DNA of 64,000 bases, taken from contig NZ_CP060393.1 of NCBI RefSeq assembly GCF_014274685.1, positions 1,113,501 to 1,177,500 of the forward strand, read 5' to 3'. Source of the DNA: Edaphobacter sp. 4G125 (lineage in GTDB: Bacteria > Acidobacteriota > Terriglobia > Terriglobales > Acidobacteriaceae). Below are positions 43,162 to 52,277 of this stretch, in pieces. The notes beneath the pieces were generated by a model. That model saw only the letters and a list, made by a program, of their open reading frames with translations, had not been told where the DNA came from and made no database searches. Position 1 is the stretch's first letter; the number at the start of each line of letters is the position of its first letter. The translations under genes and the position numbers were made by a program.

Positions 43162-44346
43162 ATGATGTGGACGAAGAAAGCTGTTTTGGCGGTTTCTCTC
43201 ATCGTTACGGGAATTGGGGTAGAAGGGGCGCAGCCATATGCTGTGGCACAGGGCGCGCCCGCTGCAGCTCGCCAGATCGGAACTGTTAAGGCGGTTTCCG
43301 GTAACACCCTGACGCTGGCTACGGATAATGGTTCGCAGGTCAGCGTAAGCGTCGCGGAAGGCGCCCGCATTCTCCAGTTGGCGCCCGGCAGCACGGATTT
43401 GAAGTCGGCCCAGCAGATTGCCTTGAGCGATATTGCTGTGGGCGACCGTGTTCTGGTGACAGGAAAGGCGGCGGACGACAGCTCGTTCGCCGCGTCTCGT
43501 GTCATCTTGATGAAGTCTACTGCCATCGCGCAGAAAAATGAGTCTGAAAAGGCCGATTGGCAGCGACGGGGAGCAGGCGGTCTGGTTAATGCCGTCAATG
43601 GCACGACGCTCACCATCTCTTCCGGAACCAAAAAGATTCAGGTCGAGACGACAGCGGCTACGAAGTTCCGGCGCTATGCCGAGGATTCGGTCAAGTTTGA
43701 AGACGCGAAGCCGGGGACTCTGGATCAGATCAGGGCGGGTGATCAGCTTCAGGTGCGAGGCAATAAGTCCGAAGATGGATCGACGATTCAAGCCGAGGAG
43801 ATTGTAAGCGGAACTTTCAAGAACCTGGCTGGAACGATTGCAACGCTGAATCCTGCCGCCAACACCATGACGCTTAAGGACCTTGCGACGAAGAAGACCA
43901 TGACCGTCAGTGTTACCGCCAATTCTGACCTGCGGAAGCTGCCTCCTGAGATGGCGGCGCGACTTGCGGCTCGTGCGCGCGGAGGTGCTTCGTCGAATGG
44001 AGAGAGAGGCGCGGGAGGACCTCCTCCTCAAGGCGCTGCCGGTGCGGGGACCCCGCATGAAGCTGGAGCAATGGGTCGTCCGGCGCGGGCCGAGGGAGGC
44101 GATCTGTCCCAGATGCTCTCCCGCCTGCCGACCGAGACACTTGCAGATTTGAAGACGGGCGATGCCGTAATGATTGTTGCCACGGAACTAACGCCGGGCA
44201 GCGACAAAGTAACCGCCGTGACAATGCTTTCAGGAGTGGAACCGATCCTGGCAGCAGCGCCGAGCGGGTCTCCAGCTATGACGCTCTCACCGTGGAATTT
44301 GGGCGGTGGAGCGGCAGCGGCTGAGAGCGCAGGCGGCCCACAGTAA
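43162..44346 (+). CDS. Secreted DUF5666 repeat protein
   Basis: A 394-residue exported protein: signal peptide (TKKAVLAVSLIVTGIGV ... AVAQ), then at least two beta-barrel-like DUF5666 units (GTVKAVSGNTLTLATDNG ... VGDRVLVTGKA; GLVNAVNGTTLTISSGTKK ... AGDQLQVRGNK), a third similar unit, and a Gly/Ala/Pro-rich, probably disordered stretch around residues 275-320. The ATG at 43162 is preferred; an upstream ATG adds 20 residues that break the signal peptide. It precedes the TonB receptor by 50 nt and is probably co-transcribed. Such proteins have no known function. Confidence 0.78.
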   Translation: MMWTKKAVLAVSLIVTGIGVEGAQPYAVAQGAPAAARQIGTVKAVSGNTLTLATDNGSQVSVSVAEGARILQLAPGSTDLKSAQQIALSDIAVGDRVLVTGKAADDSSFAASRVILMKSTAIAQKNESEKADWQRRGAGGLVNAVNGTTLTISSGTKKIQVETTAATKFRRYAEDSVKFEDAKPGTLDQIRAGDQLQVRGNKSEDGSTIQAEEIVSGTFKNLAGTIATLNPAANTMTLKDLATKKTMTVSVTANSDLRKLPPEMAARLAARARGGASSNGERGAGGPPPQGAAGAGTPHEAGAMGRPARAEGGDLSQMLSRLPTETLADLKTGDAVMIVATELTPGSDKVTAVTMLSGVEPILAAAPSGSPAMTLSPWNLGGGAAAAESAGGPQ

Positions 44347-44396
44347 GAGAACGCACTCCCTGGTCGAACTAAGAAGTGATTGTATGAGGAGAAGGA

Positions 44397-47321
44397 ATGG
44401 GATTTCGCAGGACACTGAAGGTCTTTTTGTTTCTTTTGATTGCCTTGATGCCTCTGGGGCTGAGAGCGCAGTCCGCAGGAGGGACGGTGCATGGCACCGT
44501 TACAGATCCTGATGGAGCGGTGATTCCAGGGGCGGCGGTTACGTTGACTCCGCCGAAAGGGAAAGAAGTTGTTGTTCAATCAAAAAACGACGGCAGTTAT
44601 TCAGTCTCTGGTGTAACTCCGGGAACATATGCTGTAACTGCGACGATGACCGGCTTCGCGACGTTTGTGCGGCAGAACGTTCATGTCACAGCAGGGCAGT
44701 CGCTGGAACTTGATATTAAGATGGCCCTCCAGGTGGAGTCGCAGGAGGTCCAGGTTACGGCGCAGAATCAGCAGGTCAGCGTAGATGCCGACAGCAATGC
44801 CAGCTCGACAATCATCAAAGGTAAGGATCTGGACTCGCTCTCCGACGATCCAGACGAGCTTTCGTCTGAGCTTTCCGCGCTTGCTGGACCCTCTGCCGGT
44901 CCCAGCGGTGGCCAGATCTACGTCGATGGATTTACCGGCGGCCAACTTCCTCCGAAGTCCTCGATTCGTGAGATTCGTATCAACCAGAACCCGTTCACGG
45001 CTCAGTACGACAAGCCGGGCTATGGACGTGTTGAGGTCTTCACCAAGCCGGGCACCGATAAGTTCCATGGGAGCTATAGCATCCAAGGTGGCGACAAATC
45101 CTTCAACACCTCCAATCCCTTTCTTGGCCCGGGCAATACGCAGCCGGATTACCACACGGTCTTTATGATCGGGAGCATCAACGGGCCGATCAATCACTCT
45201 TCATCGTTTACAGTCGGAGGCTCGCACCGCAATATCGAGGACAACTCGATCGTGAACCCGGGTGGTTTTTATGCCAGCTCGGCGGACGCGACGAAGCCTT
45301 GCATGCCGGGGGATCTAACCTGCACCTACTATCCCTCGATTCCGGCGTCGGTACGCGCTGTGGCGCATCCGCAGACGCGTAGCGATATTTCACCACGAGT
45401 CGATTTTGCTCTGGGTGAGAAGAATACGCTGACCATCCGCTACCAGTACTACGTCAATGGGACGAAGAACAACGGAGTGGGCAATACAACCCTGGCGACC
45501 GCTGGATACAACAGCGAAGCGACAGAACACACGATCCAGGTGAGCGATACGCAGATCGTGAGCTCGCGAGTCATCAACGAGACCCGGTTTGAATATCAGC
45601 GGGATTACTCGACACAAGACCCGCTCAGTACCGATCCGACGCTCTCAGTTCAGGGTATCTTTACGGCTGGGGGTTCGAGCCAGGGTAAGCAGCACAGCAC
45701 TCAAGACCATATTGAAGTGCAGAACTATACATCGATTGCTCTTGAGAAACACTTTCTCCGCTTAGGCGGAAGACTGCGGACGACGTCAGAGTCGTTGACC
45801 TCCTATCAGGGCGCGAATGGGACGTTTACCTATTCCTACCTTCTCGATCCGTGCACCGATCCAAATCCAAGCATCAAGAAGCCAAGCAATTGTGCTTCCA
45901 ATGTGACGGTACCCTGCGACAAGCTGAATTCGGGTATCTCGTCATATCAATGCGGTATTCCAGGACAGTATGCGATTACGGCGATCAATAAGCCTACAAT
46001 TCATGCTCGTCTTACCGATGTAGGACTTTACGCAGAAGATGACTGGAAGCCAAAGCAGAATCTGACGGTCAGCGTTGGAGTCCGTTACGAGGCGCAAAAT
46101 GTCATCAATAGTGCCCACGATATTGCTCCACGCGTGTCTTTCGCCTGGGGTATTCCCCGGGGCGGAGGCAAGTCGCCGGTGACAGTGATCCGTGGAGGAT
46201 ACGGCATCTTCTATGACCGTTTCTCCCTGGACAATTACGCCAACACCCTTCAGCTCGATGGCTCGGCGCAAGTTCGATCGACCTATATCAATCCTGGTAG
46301 CTCTTGTGGTCCGCAGGATCCAAGTGGTTGTGGCACTGCTACAGCAAGCCGCGGAACCATCTACTCCTTGGGAGACGGGATTCGTAGTTCGTATACGCTG
46401 CAGGCTGCTATCGGTATCGACCAGCAGATTGGGCGCGTGGGAAAAATCTCGGTTAATTATGTAAACTCTCGCGGCCTGCATGAGTACTTGAGCCGGAACT
46501 ACTTTGACCCTGCTACTGCAAACAGCTCATATAACTATCAGTTCCAGTCGGGAGGGGTCTATCGTCAGAACCAACTGATGGTGAATGGAAACAGCCGTCT
46601 GCGTGGTGTAAATCTGTTTGGCTTCTATGCGCTTAGCTTTGCGGATGCGAATACAACGGGAGCGAGTTTCTTTCCCACCAGCAATACGAATACCCGGGCC
46701 GACTATGGTCCAGCGAGTTTTGCTCGTCGCCAATTTGGAGTCTTCGGCGGCAGCATGAATTTTCGTTATGGTATTACGGCTAGTCCATTCTTGATCGCGA
46801 TGGCCGGACAGCCATACAACATCATTACCGGTCTCGATCCGAATGGGACATCGATCTATAACGCTCGGCCGTATTTTGTGAATGGAAATCGCGGTAACTG
46901 TGCGAACCCTGCCGACTTCAGTGCAACACAGACCGGCGGTCTTGTCGCGGTTCCATATAACTATTGCACGGGACCGGCGAATGCTACCTTCAATCTTCGG
47001 TTAGCCAAGGTCTTCGGTTTTGGGCCGAAGATTGGTGGAGCGAATTCTGGAGGCGGTTCAGGGCCGCAGGGGCAAGGACGACATGGCGGTGGTGGCCGAG
47101 GTGGATTTGGCCCGATGGGCATGAGCGCAAGTTCTGGACATCGCTATACGTTCACGCTCGGAGCGCAAGCGATGAACCTGTTCAATATGGTCCCTTACGG
47201 AACTCCGACGAGCAGCTTGAGCTCTCCGCGGTTTGGTCAATTTACCACGCTGGCGACAGGGCCATTCAGCTCGCAGACAGCGGTGCGGCGCATCATGCTG
47301 CAAGCCACGTTCAACTTCTAA
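44397..47321 (+). CDS. TonB-dependent receptor, carboxypeptidase-regulatory type
   Basis: Outer-membrane receptor of 974 residues. A signal peptide (TLKVFLFLLIALMPLGLRAQ) is followed by a CarboxypepD-reg domain (GTVHGTVTDPDGAVIPGAAV ... SGVTPGTYAVTATMTGF), a plug region (VDGFTGG ... IREIRINQNPFTAQYDKPGYGRVEVFTKPG) and a large beta barrel ending with an aromatic residue (QATFNF). Near the C-terminus is an unusual Gly-rich insertion with GGGGRGGFG (residues about 880-912). SD GAGGAGAAGG precedes ATG. Acidobacteria carry many such proteins for polymer uptake; the ligand is unknown. Confidence 0.9.
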   Translation: MGFRRTLKVFLFLLIALMPLGLRAQSAGGTVHGTVTDPDGAVIPGAAVTLTPPKGKEVVVQSKNDGSYSVSGVTPGTYAVTATMTGFATFVRQNVHVTAGQSLELDIKMALQVESQEVQVTAQNQQVSVDADSNASSTIIKGKDLDSLSDDPDELSSELSALAGPSAGPSGGQIYVDGFTGGQLPPKSSIREIRINQNPFTAQYDKPGYGRVEVFTKPGTDKFHGSYSIQGGDKSFNTSNPFLGPGNTQPDYHTVFMIGSINGPINHSSSFTVGGSHRNIEDNSIVNPGGFYASSADATKPCMPGDLTCTYYPSIPASVRAVAHPQTRSDISPRVDFALGEKNTLTIRYQYYVNGTKNNGVGNTTLATAGYNSEATEHTIQVSDTQIVSSRVINETRFEYQRDYSTQDPLSTDPTLSVQGIFTAGGSSQGKQHSTQDHIEVQNYTSIALEKHFLRLGGRLRTTSESLTSYQGANGTFTYSYLLDPCTDPNPSIKKPSNCASNVTVPCDKLNSGISSYQCGIPGQYAITAINKPTIHARLTDVGLYAEDDWKPKQNLTVSVGVRYEAQNVINSAHDIAPRVSFAWGIPRGGGKSPVTVIRGGYGIFYDRFSLDNYANTLQLDGSAQVRSTYINPGSSCGPQDPSGCGTATASRGTIYSLGDGIRSSYTLQAAIGIDQQIGRVGKISVNYVNSRGLHEYLSRNYFDPATANSSYNYQFQSGGVYRQNQLMVNGNSRLRGVNLFGFYALSFADANTTGASFFPTSNTNTRADYGPASFARRQFGVFGGSMNFRYGITASPFLIAMAGQPYNIITGLDPNGTSIYNARPYFVNGNRGNCANPADFSATQTGGLVAVPYNYCTGPANATFNLRLAKVFGFGPKIGGANSGGGSGPQGQGRHGGGGRGGFGPMGMSASSGHRYTFTLGAQAMNLFNMVPYGTPTSSLSSPRFGQFTTLATGPFSSQTAVRRIMLQATFNF

Positions 47322-47337
47322 CCTGAACCAGAAAAAA

Positions 47338-47375
47338 CGAAAAGGCGCGATCCTTCTGACGATCGCGCCTTTTTT
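47338..47375. terminator. Bidirectional intrinsic terminator
   Basis: Stem AAAGGCGCGATC (47341-47352), loop CTTCTGAC, complement 47361-47372, then T-run; an A-run precedes it. It serves the TonB receptor on plus and hmgA on minus strand. Confidence 0.92.
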
Positions 47376-48671
47376 CTACTTCGATTTGAAGTTCTTCTTC
47401 AAAGGCAGCCAGCAGGTGTAGTACTCGTGCTGGCGAGCGGCTGTATCCATTGCAAATTTTGTAGGGCGGCAGATAAATCGAGTCTCAAACATGAAGGCAA
47501 GGGTGCCTTCGAGTTTTAAGGGTTTGAGTTCGGATTTTACGGCGCGGTCGAAACTCTCCGCATCGGGGCCGTGTCCTGACATGCAGTTATGCAGACTGGC
47601 TCCGCCTGGGACAAAGCCTTCGGCCTTGGCGTCATACTCTCCTTCGATCAGGCCCATGAATTCGTTCATGAAGTTGCGATGGAACCAGGGAGGACGGAAA
47701 GTGTGCTCGGCTACCATCCAGCGCGGAGGAAAGAGCACGAAGTCGACGTTAGCCGTCCCGGGAATCTCGCTGGGAGAGGTCAGCACTGTAAAGATGGAAG
47801 GGTCCGGGTGATCGTAGCTTACGGTGTTAATGCAGTTGAATCGGTGGAGATCATATTTATAAGGCGCATAGTTTCCGTGCCACGCGACAACGTCAAGCGG
47901 CGAGTGGTCGAACTCTGTGGTCCAGAGGTTTCCTAGAAACTTTGCGACGACCTGAAAACTGCTTTTGTCGCGATCGTCAAAGGCAGCGTGTGGAGTTAGG
48001 AAGTCGCGCGAGTTTGCAAGACCGTTGGCTCCGATTGGACCGAGATCGGGAAGACGGAAGGGTTGACCATAGTTCTCCAGGAGATATCCGCGGGCTTGCT
48101 TGTCACGAAGCTCAACACGGAATTTGATTCCTCGTGGCACAACAGCGATCTCGCCGGGAGATAGCTCAATAATCCCAAGCTCTGTGTGGAGTAGAAGACG
48201 CCCCAGTTGCGGCACGAAGAGGAGTTCTCCGTCGGCAGAGTAAAAGAAGCGGTTTTTCATACTGGAGCTCGCAGCATAGATGTGAATCGCGACTCCGGAG
48301 TGCATGCTTGCATCACCGTTACCGGCGAGAGTCGTCAACCCGTCGATGAAGTCCGTGGCTTTTGAAGGAAGTGGGAGCGGGTCCCATCGTAGCTGATTCG
48401 GTGGAGTTTCAATCTCGTTGAATGGAGTCGAGCGGACAAGTCCGTTCTCGATCCGTTCATACGGCTTGTGCATGACAGAGGGGCGAATCCTATAGGTCCA
48501 CGTTCGACGATTTGTACTTCGCGGCGCGGTAAAGGGGCTTCCGCTGAGCTGCTCGGTGTAAAGCCCAAGAGGAGACTTTTGGGGAGAGTTTTGACCAATC
48601 GGAAGAGCGTGAGGAAGGGCTTCAGTAGCGAACTCATTTCCAAAGCCGGTGAAGTAGTGAAGATCAGACAT
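47376..48671 (-). CDS. hmgA: Homogentisate 1,2-dioxygenase
   Basis: Iron(II) enzyme that opens the ring of homogentisate to maleylacetoacetate in tyrosine and phenylalanine breakdown. The 431-residue protein begins [19 protein letters not shown], the usual family start, and has [39 protein letters not shown] (iron ligands) and MSGHGPD. The ATG at 48671 has an AGGAGAGG site; the frame stays open 41 codons further with no family match. No other tyrosine-catabolic gene is adjacent. It shares a bidirectional terminator with the TonB receptor gene. Confidence 0.95.
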   Translation of the reverse strand: MSDLHYFTGFGNEFATEALPHALPIGQNSPQKSPLGLYTEQLSGSPFTAPRSTNRRTWTYRIRPSVMHKPYERIENGLVRSTPFNEIETPPNQLRWDPLPLPSKATDFIDGLTTLAGNGDASMHSGVAIHIYAASSSMKNRFFYSADGELLFVPQLGRLLLHTELGIIELSPGEIAVVPRGIKFRVELRDKQARGYLLENYGQPFRLPDLGPIGANGLANSRDFLTPHAAFDDRDKSSFQVVAKFLGNLWTTEFDHSPLDVVAWHGNYAPYKYDLHRFNCINTVSYDHPDPSIFTVLTSPSEIPGTANVDFVLFPPRWMVAEHTFRPPWFHRNFMNEFMGLIEGEYDAKAEGFVPGGASLHNCMSGHGPDAESFDRAVKSELKPLKLEGTLAFMFETRFICRPTKFAMDTAARQHEYYTCWLPLKKNFKSK

Positions 48672-48889
48672 TGAGGTACACCTCTCCTGACCGAGAAACT
48701 TCCGCGATCGAAAACCAGCTATCGCGCGGACACCGTAGCTTACGGCATTTGAGTGCTTCCTGTCTGCTGCTGTAAAAAAACAAACTTCAGGCAACCCAAT
48801 ACCGACGAGCGCTTTTTCTCCTATTTTTCATAGGACTGTTGCTACCCGCGTGTTCTGTGGAGAATAAGACATTTTGCCAGGAGGCAGTC

Positions 48890-50605
48890 ATGAAAAAGAT
48901 TGCTCTATTTCTCGCGTTTATTTCTTTGCTGGGTATTTCGGCAAGGTCGCAGGATGGGGATTCGCGGTGGAACGCACCCATTCGCCATGTTCTTCTGATC
49001 AGCATTGACGGGATGCATGCAGTAGATTTCGCCAACTGTACTCATGGGATAGCAGGAGTGAACAACGATAACCCGTATTGCCCAAATCTTGCGTCTCTTG
49101 GGCAATCCGGAGTGAGCTATGTTGGCGCGAGCACGTCGCGGCCGTCAGATTCGTTTCCGGGACTGATGTCGATTGTGACGGGAGCGACGCCAAGGACGAT
49201 GGGAATTTACTACGACGTGGGCTACGACCGCTCGCTGGACGCTCCGGCAAAGACAACGGGCAATGGAGTGGCTGCGGGGCCGTGCACACCAGGCGGCGTG
49301 CCGACGGGTTCGGAGGCAGAGTATGAAGAGGGCATCGATCTCGACCAGACGCTGCTGAATGGAGGAGCTAAGGGAGCTGGACTGACGGATGGTGGTATAG
49401 CTTCGATTGACCCGATGCGGTTGCCGCGCGACCCAAAGAAGAACTGCGCTCCGGTGTATCCATGGGAGTTTGTGCGGACGAATACGATCTTCAATGTAAT
49501 CCATAATGCCGGTGGATATACGGCGTGGTCCGACAAGCATCCGTCGTATTCATCGGTTGCCGGACCTGGTGGAAATTCAGTGGATGATTACTATTCACCG
49601 GAGATCAACTCAACAGTGGTCGCGCTCCCTGGAGTGCAGACGCCCGAGGGGCTATCGTGTGCAACGGTCCCGGATCCTTCACAGACAGGGGCGTGGACGG
49701 ACAGCTTTAAGAACATTCAGTGCTACGACACTCTGAAGGTGAATGCGATTCTGAACGAGATTGCAGGAAAGACGCATGACGGTAAACATGCGAAGTTTCC
49801 GGCGATCTTTGGTATGAACTTCCAGGCAGTGAGTGTAGGACAAAAGCTGATTGAAAAAGACATAGCAACAGGTGGTTATCTGGATGCCGCCGGCACGCCT
49901 TCGCAGGAGCTGCTTGGAGAGATCAAATATGTAGACGATTCTATCGGCGAGATGATCGATGCCCTGAAGGATCACGGAGAGTACGATTCGACGCTGATCG
50001 TGATTACCGCGAAGCACGGCCAGTCGCCGATCGATCCGAACCGTTATCTTCCGGTTCCTGGACATTCGGGCAACAATGGCACGGACCCCGCAACTTTAAT
50101 TGCGAACCTGATTCCTTATGTGCAGTCGCCGCTGAATACGACTGGGATTGGGCCTACAGAAGATGACGTCGCTTTACTGTGGTTACAGGATTCGAGCACG
50201 ACGACTCAGGCGGTACAGATTCTGGAGAAGAACGCAGCGCAGGCAGGCATTGGTCAGATCTACTACGGCCAGTCGCTTGCATTGAACTACAACACACCCG
50301 GTCTTCCGCCGTACGGCGATCCGCGGACGCCGGACATCATTGTGGCTCCGAACGTTGGAGTGACTTATACCGGCAGCACGGCGAAGCTGGCGGAACATGG
50401 CGGGTTTTCACATGACGACACCAATGTCATGCTGCTGGTCGCGAATCCCAGAATCGGCAGCAAGACTGTCTATACGAACGTGGGTACAAACCAGGTGGCG
50501 CCAACCATCCTGAAGTTTCTTGGGTTTGATCCAAGGAGACTGGATGGAGTGAAGCTGGAGGGTACGTCAGTATTGCCTGATTTGCACTATCCAGAGTTTC
50601 AGTAA
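48890..50605 (+). CDS. Secreted alkaline-phosphatase-superfamily phosphodiesterase
   Basis: A 571-residue exported enzyme of the type I phosphodiesterase/nucleotide pyrophosphatase group. Signal peptide KKIALFLAFISLLGISARSQ. Metal sites and catalytic residue fit the family: LLISIDGMHAVDFANC, STSRPSDSFPGLMSI (the Ser/Thr nucleophile region), and later ITAKHGQSP and KLAEHGGFSHDD with histidines. The ATG at 48890 has an AGGAGGCAG site; an upstream ATG is out of place. Substrate is unknown: phosphodiesters, nucleotides or lipids are possible. A copy of the intergenic element and a terminator follow. Confidence 0.85.
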   Translation: MKKIALFLAFISLLGISARSQDGDSRWNAPIRHVLLISIDGMHAVDFANCTHGIAGVNNDNPYCPNLASLGQSGVSYVGASTSRPSDSFPGLMSIVTGATPRTMGIYYDVGYDRSLDAPAKTTGNGVAAGPCTPGGVPTGSEAEYEEGIDLDQTLLNGGAKGAGLTDGGIASIDPMRLPRDPKKNCAPVYPWEFVRTNTIFNVIHNAGGYTAWSDKHPSYSSVAGPGGNSVDDYYSPEINSTVVALPGVQTPEGLSCATVPDPSQTGAWTDSFKNIQCYDTLKVNAILNEIAGKTHDGKHAKFPAIFGMNFQAVSVGQKLIEKDIATGGYLDAAGTPSQELLGEIKYVDDSIGEMIDALKDHGEYDSTLIVITAKHGQSPIDPNRYLPVPGHSGNNGTDPATLIANLIPYVQSPLNTTGIGPTEDDVALLWLQDSSTTTQAVQILEKNAAQAGIGQIYYGQSLALNYNTPGLPPYGDPRTPDIIVAPNVGVTYTGSTAKLAEHGGFSHDDTNVMLLVANPRIGSKTVYTNVGTNQVAPTILKFLGFDPRRLDGVKLEGTSVLPDLHYPEFQ

Positions 50606-50678
50606 TCTATTGAAGATAAGGGGCCCGCTTGTAACAGAGAGGGCTCTTTATTTTTGCAGTTCGGTCTTATGCAGGATG

Positions 50679-50733
50679 ACCCCCGTATAAAAGTGTGCAA
50701 AATATTCTAAACAGATAACTTAGGTCCAGACCA
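50679..50733 (+). repeat. Intergenic element, copy C of three
   Basis: ACCCCCGTAT, then GTGCAAAATATTC at 50695 and TAGGTCCAGACC at 50721, the same 26-nt distance as copies A and B. It lies 74 nt after the preceding stop, more distant than the others. The end motif GGTC-CA-GACC is palindromic. Confidence 0.65.
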
Positions 50734-50770
50734 GCCTGTGCATGTCTTATGCCATTCTGACAAGAAGCAG

Positions 50771-50800
50771 AAAGCCCGGCCATGTGGCCGGGCTTTCTTT
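50771..50800 (+). terminator. Intrinsic terminator
   Basis: AAAGCCCGGCC-ATGT-GGCCGGGCTTT with trailing CTTTCT: an 11-bp GC-rich stem. Ends transcription after the phosphodiesterase gene and copy C. Confidence 0.9.
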
Positions 50801-50900
50801 CTCCTGATTTAACGCTATCAGTCATGTCAAGGATAAGTGTGGAAAATTGACTCTGCGAGCTTTGGCGATATCGAACGAAAGCGACGCTATTCTGTGTCTT

Positions 50901-52067
50901 ATGATCCACACGGTCGCAGTTCAAGGTTACAGATCCTTACGAGATCTGATTCTTCCGCTCGGGCAGTTGAGTTTGATTACCGGAGCGAATGGAAGCGGAA
51001 AGTCCAGCGTGTATCGGTCGTTGCGATTGCTTGCCGATGTGGCGCAGAACTCTGTGGTGGCTTCTCTCGCTCGAGAAGGAGGACTGCCGTCGACTTTCTG
51101 GGCGGGGCCGGAGACGATTGCACGGAGCGTTCGGCAGGGAGTGCATTCGGTAGAGGGCCTTGCGAAGAATAAGGTCGCTAGTTTGAAACTAGGGTTTGGC
51201 GGCGACACCTATGGCTACAGCATTGACCTTGGCTATCCTCCACCAGCAACGACCATGTTCGGGCTCGATCCGCATGTGAAGCGGGAGTGTATCTGGCATG
51301 GCCCGGTCTATCGGAAGGCATCTGCTCTTGTGGACCGAAGAAACAATTTTGTCTGGCTCTCGACGACGCGGGATGAAGAGCCAGTCATGCTGACGCAGCA
51401 TCTCTCTGACACCGACAGCATGCTTGCCAGTATTGCCGATCCGCAGCGTGCGCCGGAGATGCTGGCAGTTCGAGAGGCTCTCCGTAGCTGGCGCTTCTAC
51501 GATCATTTCCGCACGGATTCCGAAGCGCCAGCGAGGGCTGCGCAGATCGGTACCTTTACTCCTGTACTTCATCCGGACGGAAGCAATCTTGCAGCAGCGT
51601 TACAGACCATTCTTGAGATTCGGTCTGACGAAGCGCTTGCCACGACGATTGAGGATGCTTTTCCGGGAAGCAGGCTTTATGTTGAAGTGCAGAACGGACG
51701 ATTCGAGTTGCAACTGCAACAGCATGGTCTGCTACGGCCTCTTTCGGCAGCAGAGTTGTCGGATGGAACGTTGCGGTATCTGCTATGGGCGGCTGCGTTG
51801 CTCACACCACGTCCGCCAGAGCTGATGGTGTTGAACGAACCGGAGACCAGTCTGCATCCAGATCTGCTGCCAGCGCTCGCCAGACTCATCCTTGCGGCTG
51901 CGGCGAACACACAGATCATTGTGGTTTCGCATTCCAATGTATTGATTGAGAAGTTGACAGCCGCGGCGAGCTGTACGCGTCTTCATTTGTTGAAGTCATT
52001 TGGGGAGACGACGTTAGAGGGAGCGACTTTGTTCAATACACCAAAGTGGAGTTGGCCAGTACGGTAG
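50901..52067 (+). CDS. Orphan AAA-type ATPase (RecF/AAA_21-like)
   Basis: A 388-residue ATPase of the SMC/ABC-like AAA_21 group. Walker A is GANGSGKSS; the ABC-like signature region is PLSAAELSDGTLRYL; Walker B with its switch is LMVLNEPETSLHPDLLPAL; a late histidine sits in VVSHSNVLIEKL. Such proteins act in recombination, in DNA-damage response or as motor subunits of phage-defence systems. No nuclease or effector gene is next to it, so it may be a stand-alone member. The ATG at 50901 is chosen because IHTVAVQGYRSL is the usual family start; the frame is open 18 codons further. Confidence 0.8.
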   Translation: MIHTVAVQGYRSLRDLILPLGQLSLITGANGSGKSSVYRSLRLLADVAQNSVVASLAREGGLPSTFWAGPETIARSVRQGVHSVEGLAKNKVASLKLGFGGDTYGYSIDLGYPPPATTMFGLDPHVKRECIWHGPVYRKASALVDRRNNFVWLSTTRDEEPVMLTQHLSDTDSMLASIADPQRAPEMLAVREALRSWRFYDHFRTDSEAPARAAQIGTFTPVLHPDGSNLAAALQTILEIRSDEALATTIEDAFPGSRLYVEVQNGRFELQLQQHGLLRPLSAAELSDGTLRYLLWAAALLTPRPPELMVLNEPETSLHPDLLPALARLILAAAANTQIIVVSHSNVLIEKLTAAASCTRLHLLKSFGETTLEGATLFNTPKWSWPVR

Positions 52068-52081
52068 ATCAGCATTGGTAG

Positions 52082-52124
52082 CGAAGCAGATTTCTCTGTT
52101 TCGGCCCCTTCAGTCGAAATGACA
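52082..52124 (+). repeat. Dispersed repeat, copy 8, and neighbouring motif
   Basis: CGAAGCAGATTTCTCTG then CTTCAGTCGAAATGACAC. About 30 nt further (52155-52205) is GAATGTCCCACACATG...ATGGGGCACCCAC, another likely dispersed unit, seen only once here with weak similarity near 12185-12235. Confidence 0.45.
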
Positions 52125-52243
52125 CATGGATGAGGGAAAGAGTTCGAGCTTTGCTCGAATGTCCCACACATGTCGCGATGCTCCATGTATGGGGCACCCA
52201 CCTCCATAATGCATATGCTTACCCTGTTTGTGGGAGGGAAAAC

Positions 52244-52273
52244 TTGACAAGTCTATCTATGCAGGCATAGATA
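52244..52273 (+). promoter_or_regulatory. padR promoter and overlapping operator
   Basis: TTGACA (52244-52249) and TAGATA (52268-52273) with 18-nt spacing form the promoter. The perfect palindrome TATCTATGC-AG-GCATAGATA (52254-52273) covers the spacer and -10 box, and a further half-site ATCTATGC overlaps the padR ATG. Transcription would begin near the start codon, so the mRNA may be leaderless; no ribosome site is present. This is a typical layout for autorepression. Confidence 0.62.
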
Positions 52274-52277
52274 ATCT

